NCBI GenBank assembly: GCA_009801085.1
Contig: VNWV01000003.1
Coordinates: forward strand, 496,001-560,000
Direction: 5' to 3'
Length of the DNA stretch: 64,000 bases
Origin: Lasiodiplodia sp. COLG20
Lineage: Eukaryota > Ascomycota > Dothideomycetes > Botryosphaeriales > Botryosphaeriaceae
Part shown: positions 40,849 to 51,880 of the stretch, piece after piece
Numbering within the stretch: the stretch's first letter is position 1
Layout: every line of letters starts with the position of its first letter
Translations under genes and position numbers: made by a program
Notes under the pieces: model-generated
What the model was told of the DNA's origin: nothing
Seen by the model: only the letters and a program-made list of their open reading frames with translations
The model's database searches: none

Positions 40849-42201
40849 CTATAGGTGCAAGATAGGTGTTGAGCGCGAATGTCTTTCTTGATAGGAGAAC
40901 ACTTTCGTTATGGTATTTGTTTCGGTTCCCGTGGAGTTCTTGGACAGCTTGTCAGTGCTGCTCTCAATTTGCTGCGACCACCTGGACAGCTCTTTTGCGA
41001 GGATTCCGAAGCCAGATGCCCCCCCTTCTACTTTGAAATTCGCCAATCCTCGATGTTCGTCACTGATCCCGTAGGCTTGAATGGGTTTCGAGTATGGTGT
41101 GATTGCAAATTCCGGAGAAATCCGCTGCGTGGAAGTTAGTTCACTTTCGTTCATCCATTATTTTTTTTGGGGGGGCAGAAGTTTGACTAACATGGTCATC
41201 GACTACGGCTTTCGCATCCTTCCAAGGCTCTCTTGCTTCAAAACAGCTGACGACTTTAATTCGATCCCTTTCTGATGTCTCCGAAGCGAGGTCGGCTGCT
41301 TCGACCATTCGACGAAACGAACGCTGCCGTTCCACGATATTATCCACGTCATTCTCGACCTTTTTCCGGATGTTTACGACCTCCTTCTTGGCAAGGCCCA
41401 TGGATCTGGCTGATATTGCCGCCCACTGTGCTAATCCGGCGCGTGAGTGGGGTGTAGCCAAGAGTATTACTCCATGAACAAGTTGAGCTGTTTTCTTCAG
41501 ATGATGGTCCTCTTTCCGAAATGTAGTAGCCTAAAACTACGTTATCTAATTTTTCTTACGACCGTATCATAGTCGTGAACTTACATGTTGGCAGATAAGA
41601 CCACCAAGACCATGGGCCACAAACACTATCGGTCGACTCTTTCAGGTAGTTAGATTCTCAGCCCTCTGCATGGTTGGGATTATACCTACGGGATTCCAAT
41701 TGGGTGTACTCTTTTTCCGATCTTTATCCACATCCTCCAACAACTTTTCAGCGAGCTCATCGATTTCCTGCTCCAAGGGAGTATTCAGAAGTGTCTCCCG
41801 ACGTATCTTATAACCGTATACAAGCATACGGCACTTTAGAAGCTGATTTGCTAGTGACAACTCAGGCCATAGCTTATTATCAGCGGTTGTCCATGTTCCT
41901 TTTGGGTCACCTTCAAGGCCGTGGACGCAGACGATACTGGTGCAAAAGTAATGTTATCAGCTTTTCTATTCAACAACAGAAGCGCTGCGTCCATATTCAA
42001 CGATAGGGGATAAACTTGGGTACAAGGCAGTGCCTGGACATACTCGAAAAGGGCTTCTTCAGGTGGTCTGTGCGTTTCTTGGATGCCAGTGGACCCTGCT
42101 TGAGTCCCGAATTTCAGTGGAGGCTTGCTTTTCGTTCGGCGCCAGGGTAATCTCCAGCGCTTTGGCTGCGGGATGCCATTCATGGCCACAGGGCCCTCCA
42201 T
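40849..42201 (-). CDS. Alpha/beta hydrolase (PGAP1/SERAC1-like lipase) with Gly at the nucleophile position
   Basis: Five exons on the minus strand: 42201-42044, 41936-41690, 41638-41585, 41530-41192 and 41124-40849, 357 aa. All introns are GT-AG (107, 51, 54, 67 bp) and every join restores family sequence: LF|DIVCVHGLEGDPKGTW, NP|SRPIVFVAHGLGGL, QH|ATTFRKEDHH, DDH|RISPEF. Landmarks are the oxyanion loop VCVHGLEG, CRMLVYGYKI, the nucleophile elbow VAHGLGGL, GVILLATPHSRAG and the catalytic His region SDEHRG (about residue 290). Relatives read AHSLGG; here residue 145 is Gly, so serine hydrolase activity should be lost. The same fold often forms the N-terminus of fungal NLR proteins, but here it stands alone: the stop follows directly and no NB-ARC is downstream. 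Confidence 0.8.
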
Positions 42202-44045
42202 AGCTCCCGGAAGGTCTTTGCTCTTGTTGATGATGGCTGTGATAGGTTCGGGAGCGGGAGAGCGATGCGTTTTTGAGGACAGGGCTGGGTTACATCTGTC
42301 TGCCTCAGGCTCATGTCATCCAAGGCCTCCTTGCTTTGTCTGGCTGTGTTCACAGTCCGCACTCCCAGCCATCAGGCGCGGGGGTGTCTCAGCCTTGTCC
42401 GAAACCAAGACCCGACAACCATATTCCGTTTGCGTCATCCGAGTTGGGTCTGTCTTGCATCCGACGCTAATGCGGGGTCAAGTGTTTTCGTTCGTGTTCT
42501 CAGCAGGCTGCACATCGGAATGCGTTGTAGCGCGAGAAAAAGAAAATTGGCCACGCGGGAGCCGGACGAAGATCAACGATTTTTGGCTCTATACCAGCAA
42601 TTATTCACTTAACAAGTGGCACTGTTAATGAGAATGTATGTACTTTCCCTTGCACAAACCCAAACACGATATCTCTAAGACTAAGTACATTGACTGCTAG
42701 CTTTAGAAAGTCAAAAATGCTTTATCTACAAGCGGAGCCTCATGCCGCGAATAAGCGGATCAGGCGGGAGTCACATGTGCTACTCGATCGAACCATAATC
42801 AGGCTCAGCGAGACACCGGGGCCTATGACCCATCCGATCCATTTTCCTTTCTTTTTCTTGTTTAAGGCGTAGTTGGTTTCACTTTCTTTTTATATTATTT
42901 AAGGCGCAGCAGCTTTCTTTCCTTTTTCTTGGGGGTACACTAACATGTTACTTCTTCTCCGTCACTCGCTCTTCCGAGACGCTTCTAGGAAGCTACTGAC
43001 TGGCTGTAGTTATATTAGCGATCGTAAGCCTTCGTTATAATGCTTGTGACAAATACACATGTGATTTATGTTGTATTATCTTTTACGCTAAAACACTGGG
43101 CAATAAAATTGCATGATATGCTAATATTGCTATTCCAAGCCCATGCGTAGCCAAAACTAAATACTTCTGTTAAATGAGAGGTTAGAAAAACTTTATTAAC
43201 TCTCGCTGTAGTGATTGGTAATGGTTAAGAAATTGAAGCTCTTCACCCCGTCCGTTGTGCCGAGAATCCCACATGATTCGAGGTATTGGCCACGTAGCGC
43301 TCTTGTATTCTATTAGCCTGAGGCTCTGTATAAGGGAATAATTGTAGGCGATTGGTGACGTTGTCATTAGATATTAAATAAGCAGAGATACTTCAGTAAT
43401 ATTAGTGATATAACTCGGGGTTAGTAGAATCACACAGACATAGAGAAAAACAACTTCACAGTAGCACTCGGTCGTAAAGCCCTCCTGTGAGTCCACCCGG
43501 ACAGTATGTCTGACTACATCAGCTGGGCCCATCTTTATTTGGGAGGATCTAAGACAAAAGGCTCACGGTAGTTCTCAGGTGTATGTGGCGGGACTATACA
43601 TCATCTTCGTACAACTGATGGCTAGCTCGAGGCTTTTTCTCACGGGTCCAGGGCCTTGGCAATTACCGAATGCAATAATACAAGATGGGTCCATCTTATC
43701 ATATCGGAAGAACAGCTGCGGGAGCCCCTTGCTCCACGACACTGCCGATCTTCGCGCCAGCCACCAGCTGCAACAGGAGGGTGTACATATCCGTACTTCG
43801 CAGCTGTTTTGTAGAAGCAGAAGCCACCCGCTCTGTCAATGCCGTAGAATTCTTTTTGATATCGGAAATGACTATCGCAGCCTTCATATGCATTCTGCAA
43901 GCTGGAGATGACAATGTGTTGTACAATACAATTGAGCCGCCTGAAAAGTGGCTCCATCCTTCAGAGCACATTCATACATCTTATCTTATTCGCACACATG
44001 CACCTCAGCAACCCTCGTCCTAAGTCTTATAGTCGAACTATTGAG
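42202..44045. other. Long intergenic region with an A+T-rich block
   Basis: About 1.84 kb. From about 42860 to 43440 the sequence is much richer in A+T than its surroundings and has no long frames; a short motif (TTAAGGCG) recurs at about 42864 and 42900. This may be a decayed, possibly mutated repeat. Elsewhere no gene is supported. Confidence 0.4.
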
Positions 44046-45580
44046 ATGGACGAAGTCCCGCAGGCCCACGGAAGGAAGAAGAAGCTTATAATCTGCTGTG
44101 ACGGTACAGCGTGCAGAGAATCACTCGAAACGAATTTGACCAACGTATCACGAATTTCGCAATGCATCAGCGGTTCAGATTACAACGGAATCCCCCAGAT
44201 CAAACTTTACCAGCCAGGTGTCGGCACTGACCCACACAATCCTTTGAGATCTGTGGATCAGGCTACTGGAGCCGGTGTGTTGGGCTTTTCTTCTCTCTTT
44301 CTCCCTCACACACACTCTCCTTAGTAATCTAACAATTTCTTAGGTATCGATGAGAATATTCAAGAGGCATACACCTTCATTTGCCAAAACTATGGATGCG
44401 CAGACGACGAAATATATCTCATTGGCTTCTCAAGGGGGGCTTTCACGGTGAGATGTATAGCACAGCTGATCGATCAGATTGGGCTGCTCACCATGACGCA
44501 CCTCCGCCGCTTACCGGATCTCTTTCGCGATTGGAGGAGCGGGCAACTTGACCATACGCTGTTGAGTCAGCTGCATCAACGAGACCCTTTTCGGAGTCCT
44601 GCGGCCGTTCGTATTCAGGTGTGTGCCGTATGGGATACAGTCAGCACTATTGGCCTGCGTGATTCCCTTTCGCAACATTTGACACATCGACTACGCTTCG
44701 TCAATTCCGACCTTTGTCGTAATATCAACCACGCTTTCCAAGCTCTTTCTCTACATGAGAGGCGGTTAACGTTTCGCCCTATAGTGTGGAGAACCCGCGA
44801 TCATGGGGATGATACAAACCTTGAAGAGGTTGGAGGCTTTCAGAATGTCCCAGATCTACAACAGTGCTGGTTTCTAGGCTACCACAGCGACATCGGCGGC
44901 GGCCAAGAGAAGGACAGCCTTGCGCAACTCGCGCTGATATGGATGATCTCAAAGCTGAAGGCCTACCTACGCTTCGACTTCACCCCTATATGGGATGAAT
45001 ATGACCCCCCCTCGGAAGATGGAAAAAGGCCAACCTGGAGAATCGCCCATAAGACCATGCGAGACTATGGAGAGGACTGTGAGATTAAGACAAGTTCAAT
45101 GCACCAACTCAATGGACGTCTACTGACAATTCTGAAGTCAACAACAGGCTAAGAGATTCCAAGAGAGGCATTTTTCGCTTTCTGTTTTCCGCACATCGAA
45201 TACCACGCTGTCAGTTTTGGTCCCCCCAAGGCTTTCAAGAGACGGACCCGAGCAACACCTCCAGTGAAAGTATGCATTACACTGTGCGCATGCTTTTAGA
45301 ACGGCCGACGGTTCCAAAATGCAAGAATTTGGAGAATGGAGACATTATAAGGCATCATGAGAACGGGTGGGTCTGGACACTCCGGCCTGGTAGGCCGGTT
45401 GCGGAATATAGAATCACGGAGCACACGCTGGACGAGTTTGAGAAAGACCTTCTTCGCAGATGGTTGACCCGGGAGCTCATTTATATACAAGATCATGCTG
45501 GGCAGAGTGATCGAGACCCGGGAACAATCATTGCCGAACTGCTTGATTTCCTTCGGCGCGAGGATGACCGACCGGTATGA
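44046..45580 (+). CDS. DUF2235-family alpha/beta hydrolase
   Basis: Exons 44046-44274, 44344-45078 and probably 45156-45580, about 462 aa. The start segment KKLIICCDGTA is the family signature. The nucleophile motif IGFSRGAFT is intact (Ser106). VWDTVSTIG and WFLGYHSDIGGG carry the presumed Asp and His. DUF2235 includes the catalytic domain of type VI secretion phospholipase effectors (Tle1) and many fungal proteins of unknown substrate. The first intron (69 bp) is firm. The second is inferred: frame 1 stops at 45152, while the conserved continuation (KRGIFRFLFSAHRIPR, then MHYTVRMLLERPTV) is in another frame. GTGAGA at 45079 to AAGAG at 45155 connects them, but a frameshift is possible. It neighbours the Ser-less hydrolase on the opposite strand. 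Confidence 0.75.
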
Positions 45581-46428
45581 CTTTTACTTGAAAATGGTCG
45601 CATAGCTATTGTATTCTATCATTTACCAATATCTTATAGATCTGGCTGTCATTTTCTTGGTACCTTCTGGAAGTTTGTCGGTTTGTTCCCGGCTTGATTT
45701 TCCAGTCATTTGGGTTACTCATGCTCCGTACAAGTCATATAATAGTAACCCACCTTGTTGAAGTTTTCCTGTAGGACATCAATTTGCAAATCAATACGGA
45801 CGATACGAACTGTATATGCTGGCCTTCGACTGCAACACCGATATGCAATCACGGGGCACACTTTAGTTCCCGTCCATATTGAGCATTTGCGTAGTGCTTT
45901 GTACATTACGTATTCCCGCAATGCTGCGGCCCAATTTGAAACGGCATCACAATTACACGTAAAGCAAAATAAGGATGCATCATCTCTTAGCACGTCATCC
46001 TATGCACTGTATTTCATCACTCTTTTCCCCACCACACCATCTCCAGGAATACCTTTTGCGTAATGCCCGAGGAAAGAAAAAGGAAAACAATCAAAGAAGC
46101 AGCGCTAGATCCCATTTACCTCGCTCAGCAATCCTCCGTCCATACCCGCACCATCTCTGAGCACCTATAGCAAGCTCAGAGAGGCGGAGTAAGAATAAGA
46201 AAAGCACGAAAAAAAGAATAAGAGCTAAGCTAGGACAAGACGCATTCCCTCGCACACAAATGCAACCCAGCAAGCAGTTATATGAACGCCCTTGCCACGT
46301 AAGCACCGCCACCCCACGCTTTCGCTAGCCTAATGTACACGCCTTTTGGAAAATAGAAGAAGGGAGTCCCTAAGAGAACGAGTTAGCCGAGGAATCGCGA
46401 TACAGCAACGAAGCCAAAGCGTTTCCGC
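45581..46428. other. Intergenic region between convergent genes
   Basis: About 850 bp with no supported gene. Some A-rich runs at 46075-46210. It contains 3' flanks only. Confidence 0.4.
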
Positions 46429-49400
46429 TCACAGCTCCGTGTCCATATCGCCATCCTCATTGTTCGCAGGACGTTGCTGATCGACAACACCCAGGATACG
46501 GGCGTAAGGGACTGTGATGCGCTGAAGGTCGCGGTGTTTGCCTGTTTGAAGACATGGTTAGTTCAGGCTCGCAGCATATTGGCAAGAGGATGGGAAAACT
46601 TACCGAGAACCACCACGACCTCTTTCAGCAGCTCTTCCCGCTTCCAGCCTACGAGCTCGTCCTTTGGAGCCTGTGACGACGACCCGTTCGCTTGGGCGCC
46701 ACCGCTTTCCCCTTCGCCGTTCTTCTCGTCCTCGTCCTCAAAGATGTTGCCCATAAGACTCCGCAGCAACTCTTCGATCTTGCCCTTCAATCCTTCTGCA
46801 CCCAGTCGCTTCGCGTACATGAGCAGATAGATCTTGAATTCTTCTCGAGCACCTAGCGTCATTGCAGCCGCCACTCTGTTTTCCAGATGGGCAACGCTGA
46901 TACTCGACTCCAAGTTTTCGAAGCCTTCTGCGGATAGTAACGCCTTGATGAGGCGTTGCAGGTAGAAAGCACGGCCGCGAATGAGCACATTGTTTGATGT
47001 GTTGCGCTCGAGCTGTGGAATGATACCAGCCGATATGTTCTCGGGTGCAACCTCGTCGATATCTTTCTCCTTGGCCTTGTCGTTCTTGGTCGATGATATG
47101 GTAGAGGTGAGATTGCTGACGGAAGAGTCCGTCGTATTCCAGTACTGCGAACCCACTGCCCACCAAGGTTCCGTGAGCCGCTGCCAGACGTAGAGCATCG
47201 GGGAGTATGCATATCCATCGCCGTTGGTGAGAGCCACGATGATACGACCCTGTGAGTTCAGGCGCGCAAACACGATTCCGGGAGTGTTGACGAGGTGGGG
47301 GCCTTGTGAATGTATCGCTACATCGAGTATAGGGGCGACTGAGATCGGAGGATGAGGGGCAGAGAGAGTCTGGATGTTCCAGACGTAGCAAGTGCCTACA
47401 GCAGTGATGCAGAGCAGCCACCATCCTCTGCAGTCCATGATGACTGGCTGGGCTTCAAGCGTCAACGGATTGAGCAACCGACGCCCGGCAGGTGTCCAGA
47501 CATGTACCGTTCCATCCTCGGATGCTGCAGCCCAGAAGTTCGGGTTTCCAGTCACAAGCATGACCGGCTTTGGGAGGAAGTCTTGCCACAGGGTCTGTCC
47601 CTTTTTCGTGCATGTGATACGCGTAGGATCTCGATCTTGTGGTCTTCCTGTTCTTGATGGTGACGTTGCGTTTTTCGCTTCTAGGATTAGGAGGTCCTCC
47701 TTAGAGACATCGCCAGCCGGTGGCGGTTCACTGCCATCAACCGTCCGAACAATGACAGTGCGAATCATTGGCACCGCCAGCCTCAACTGACTCACGGATA
47801 GGCTTGGATTTACAATTGCCGGTCGTAGAGGCTCAGGAACCTCTATTTCGGATGGCCTTTCGGAGGTTTTTGGCGGCATCAATCCATCGGCAGTGTTGAC
47901 CAGTATGGGAGCAGCGCCGTTTGCGGTGGCTTTCGCAAATCTCTTCTCGGTCTTATGCTCTGAATCTCCCTCGATCTCGGCAAATTTCCGTTTGTTTCCA
48001 AGCAGAAGACCAGCCAATCCTCCCCTCGGGAATCCATCAAAGGGTTTTGACAGATCCAGAATATTATGGGGGCTGTCGTTTCGAGCGCCTGGGCCGCTTC
48101 TGGTCTGTTGTGCGGAAACGAGTTGTGTCTGTGGCAAGGAAGATTCCGCCAAGCCAGAAGATGCAGATACGAGAAGAGGAGCGATTCTCTTCTTTCCATC
48201 TTTGGTAACGGTTACACGCTGTTTGAGTTTGTCGACTCTGGGATCCCCAGATGACGCGGGAGCTGCTGGTGCCTGGGCAGCGGAGCTCTGTCCGTTTGTG
48301 GGTGTAGACTGAGCATTTGGCTGAGAGGCAACAGAACCATTCGTTTGAGCCGGAGTTGTGACACCGTTAGTAGTTGCGGCCGCCGGAGCTCCATCGCCCA
48401 TCAGTTCACCCATGCGGCCTTGTACGCCCTTCAATTCTCCTGCTTTGCTTCCTTCCTCCAGGAGAAGCGCATCTGTGCCTTCGACCATGCCGAGTCTTCG
48501 ACCAGCACCAAATTTCTGCAAAGCTTTATCACTCTCAGAAAGTGGTGCAACATAACCCAGTTCGCCTGGCTCGAAGACAGCACCCATGATGCTCCCATCA
48601 AGGCTGGTAAGGAATAGCTTCTCCCCGTCCGGCGACCATGCAAGGTCAGAAATAGACTTGCTTGAGAGCTCCTGAGTGATAACAAAGGGTCGCGCAAAGC
48701 TAGTGTTCCATATACTTAGCGTCTTGTCCTGTCCAGCGCAAGCGATGACAGTGACTGAAGGAAGGTTAGTATTCCCATTGGCGTCTTTATGGGCGTCGGT
48801 AAGAGGCTCTCTGTAGAACATTCTTGGCGAGAACGCGCAAACTTCAACGGGACCTTCGTGACCGATCAGGTTGATGTCGCTCTCCCAAGATCCTCTATTA
48901 ATGATAGCCACAGAGCTCACCGGTCCATTGGTGGCGTTTGCCGCAGCTATATGGTTTCCATCCGGAGACCATGAGCACCGCCGGAAGTATGTTGTAAGCG
49001 GAGAAGTGACAAACGGAGCGACGATGGTGGTCTCGAGCACAAAGTTACCCACAGAGTCCTGAGAAGTCGCGTTCGGGGCAGGTGGCGTGAAACGAAAGAG
49101 CTTGATGGTACGGTCATCACTGGCGGTTGCGAAATACTTGTTCGCTGGGTCGAACGTGATGCCTTTAATGTGACTCTGGTGGCTGTTGATTGTCTTGAGC
49201 TTCTCGAACGTGTGCCCTGACCAGACCACAACCTTCGAGTCCAAGCCCACTGAAACCAATATCGACGAGTCGTACGACCACCCTAGATCTTGGACGTCGT
49301 TGTCGTGGCCTATCAGACGCCGCAGGACGCGCCAGTTCTCAACAGGCGGCTCCTCGTTGCTTCCTATGATATATCTCAGTCAAGCTGGCCAATTCCAGTG

Positions 49401-49905
49401 TATGATATTCCGTACCGAAAGTGGAGTGCGAAACCGGATTAGGGTCCAAGACATAGACGCATACCACCCTGTCGTCTGCGCCCGAGGCAAGGTATTTGCC
49501 GTTGCTGGAGAAGCGCACGGTGTGGATGGTGCCTGAGTGGTTGCTGACGGCAGCGAGCTGCCTGGGCTTCTTGAACTCTGGATTCGCAGAATTCATAATA
49601 GCCTCCGTTGACCAAATCCGGACGTGACCGTCTGTGCAAAGTGTTCAGTACTCCGGGCGTGAAGGTAGGAGTTGCCCGAAGGCTACGAGTTCGAGTGCGA
49701 AAGGTCGACATACCTCCGGCAGCGGTAGCGAGTCTGCTGCCATCGGGCGAGACATGGCAGCTGTAGACCTCAAAATCCTTCAGCTCGCCTGTGAGGACGC
49801 GCGAATTAGTCGTGGTTCGGAAACGCGACAGCGCGCGGGAAAGCCAGCAGCTGCGCGGAGGAGCTTACCGGGATGCGTCAACCAGATGGGCTTGACAATG
49901 TGCAT
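46429..49905 (-). CDS. HIR1: Histone chaperone Hir1/HIRA
   Basis: Five exons: 49905-49869, 49788-49714, 49631-49416, 49363-46604 and 46541-46429, 1,066 aa. It starts MHIVKPIWLTHPG and continues DGHVRIWSTEAI and HTVRFSSNGKYLASGADD. The N-terminal WD40 propeller spans about residues 1-390 (RLIGHDNDVQDLGWS, GITFDPANKYFATASDD). A disordered, Ala/Thr/Gln-rich linker follows. The HIRA C-terminal domain includes GNPNFWAAASEDGTVHVW, WWLLCITAVGTCYVWNI and the end GKHRDLQRITVPYARILG. Hir1 is the core of the HIR complex, which deposits H3-H4 outside replication and represses histone genes. The length agrees with the family. The last exon is needed; reading through its intron would end at an unrelated NMLRA tail. 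Confidence 0.95.
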
Positions 49906-50343
49906 GTTGGCGATGCGCTTCGGAGCGCTTCCTCATAATCGAGCCGGGGGCAGATCGAGGAGGGCGCGATGCGGGGCGGGGGTTGCGGTTGTGGTGCGCA
50001 AGGTGCTGTTGCAAGTGAAGCCGGAGCTGGTGAACGCGCGCGCCTCACAAGCGGCGGAAGCCCGCCCATGCGCTTGGCGCGTCTCCGGGCGGTGACGTCT
50101 CGGCCAGGCACAATCGTTCATGCACCCCGAGTTCTGCTGCCGCTATTCGCCGCGCAACTTGTTCAACAGTAGTTGGTCCATATTGATGATACTACTGGCC
50201 AATTGGTCGCAAATTCAGCTGGCTATCCGCAGAAAGTCACAAGGAGACGGTGTTCCCAGTGCAGATGCTCAGCAAGGAATATAGTATTTTGCAAGGGACA
50301 GATGCTCATCTTGTCCATTTTACCAGCCCACTGACTTTCCAGG
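49906..50343. promoter_or_regulatory. Region upstream of HIR1
   Basis: About 440 bp between the HIR1 start and the stop of the next minus-strand gene. GC-rich nearest HIR1, AT-richer further away. No gene supported. Confidence 0.4.
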
Positions 50344-51594
50344 CTACTGCATGCCCTCCATGAGCTCCACCTTGTCCAGCACCATTCCTCTCAAGCCTGC
50401 CCATTCCCTCAACTCCTCCCACTCCTCACCTTCCTCCTCACCCTTCCTGTTGGCATCCTTGAAGCCCCACGCTTGCGCGACCCTATCCACAGCCGCTCGC
50501 TCCTCCTCTCTTAGATATCTCTCCGACAACGCCATCCCCATTGCCCAAGAAATTCTGTCCATTTGGTCATTTGCCGTAGTGACGGCCACGACACCAATCG
50601 TGGACACCGCCCCCACGTATGTCATTATGCCAACCATGGCCATTTGCGTAGCCGACTGCGGGTTTACTACCTGCTGGTAGTGCGCAAATTTGGAAGCCAA
50701 GACGTAAGCAGCTCCGGGCGCAAGAGCAAGGCCCATGAGTGGTGGCATAATCTTCCGAATTATGAGTGCACGACGGTAAGCAGGCTGCCGAAAAGTAAGC
50801 TCAACAATGGACAGCGCCAGGTGCAAGTCCTTGATTTTGATTGCTGCGTCAAGTGCGCGGTTTGCGACATCGGACGGCACGGCAGCTGAGGCACTGTTCG
50901 GGCTTGGCTTGTTGTATTTGACGGGCGTCGTATTCGACGTTGCGACGGGCTTATTTGCATACAAGTGCAGAACTTCCGGGAAGCTTTCAGGCTGCTCGAG
51001 AAGGGACTGAGTCGTGATATAGCCATCCAAGACCTTAGGAGAAATGAAAACAGGTGGGTATTTCATCAGCTTGTACAGCAATGTCGACAGCGTCTCAACT
51101 GGGTCGGAGCTATCAGCCGAATGCGGCTCCAAATCCAGCAATACCGAGTTTGCTGTTGATGGCTTTCCAGAACCAACTGGTCGCTGTTGTTGGCCATCCT
51201 GTGCAGCCAAGTACCTGGCTGCTCTCTCTGCAACGCCGAGGACCTCCAAAAGGGTATCTTCTGAAGGCACAGATTCCCTGTTGAGGATAGCTAAGATTGC
51301 CTCTTGCGCCTTCTCGACATCCGCCGCAGTAGGCACCGATGTGGCCGCATTGGTAGTGCTGACTGCACGGACAAGGAAGTGGCTCGTAATTGACGGAGAC
51401 GCGCGTGCGTGTGAGGTTGGAGCCTTGCGAGGAGTTCGCTGCGGAGGCTGATTTCGAGGAAGGGTCCGGGAGGCGAGTGCGGAGCTCAATGGACGCCGTT
51501 GCTGCCACTTAGGTTGTCGGGGAGTGTGCTGACATAGCTGGCATGGCGACGCCGGCGCAGGACGTGCGCGGAGAAGTCGCGAGGAGTTGTTCAT
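50344..51594 (-). CDS. Conserved mitochondrial membrane protein, unknown function
   Basis: A single exon of 416 aa from the ATG at 51594 (MNNSSRLLRARPAPASP). Another ATG at 51693 is in frame but lies in a region that reads as leader. The first 80 residues are rich in Arg, Ser, Ala and Gln without acids, as in a mitochondrial presequence. A conserved-looking middle holds TLLYKLMKYPPVFISPKVLD and SFPEVLHLYANKP. Two hydrophobic segments follow: IMPPLMGLALAPGAAYVLAS and MAMVGIMTYVGAVSTIGVVA, suggesting the inner membrane. The C-terminus is charged (EEEGEEWEELREW). I recognise it as a widespread fungal protein by its style but cannot name a function. Confidence 0.75.
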   Translation of the reverse strand: MNNSSRLLRARPAPASPCQLCQHTPRQPKWQQRRPLSSALASRTLPRNQPPQRTPRKAPTSHARASPSITSHFLVRAVSTTNAATSVPTAADVEKAQEAILAILNRESVPSEDTLLEVLGVAERAARYLAAQDGQQQRPVGSGKPSTANSVLLDLEPHSADSSDPVETLSTLLYKLMKYPPVFISPKVLDGYITTQSLLEQPESFPEVLHLYANKPVATSNTTPVKYNKPSPNSASAAVPSDVANRALDAAIKIKDLHLALSIVELTFRQPAYRRALIIRKIMPPLMGLALAPGAAYVLASKFAHYQQVVNPQSATQMAMVGIMTYVGAVSTIGVVAVTTANDQMDRISWAMGMALSERYLREEERAAVDRVAQAWGFKDANRKGEEEGEEWEELREWAGLRGMVLDKVELMEGMQ

Positions 51595-51880
51595 GGCGGA
51601 TGTTGCGGGATTAAAGCGGCGGCGGCCAAAGGTTTGCCGCCGCGAGCATGACGATTCGCAACGCGCGGTGGCTGTGCGCTCAGCGCGAGCCACAGCTTAG
51701 CAGCCCAAGCCCGACCCGACCGACATCATTCGCTCGCGCCAAGTTGCTCACTCCTCTGCATCATCCCTCGCCCTCATTCTAACGCACTCTGAGGCGCCAA
51801 CCTTCCAACAACCTCGCTGTGTTGACATCTCCAGGGGATCTCGACACGCCCAGTTTTACCGCGCACACGATAGCTCCGCC
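51595..51880. promoter_or_regulatory. Short bidirectional promoter
   Basis: 286 bp between the divergent starts of the mitochondrial protein and the verprolin-like gene. CT-rich on the verprolin side. Confidence 0.45.
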
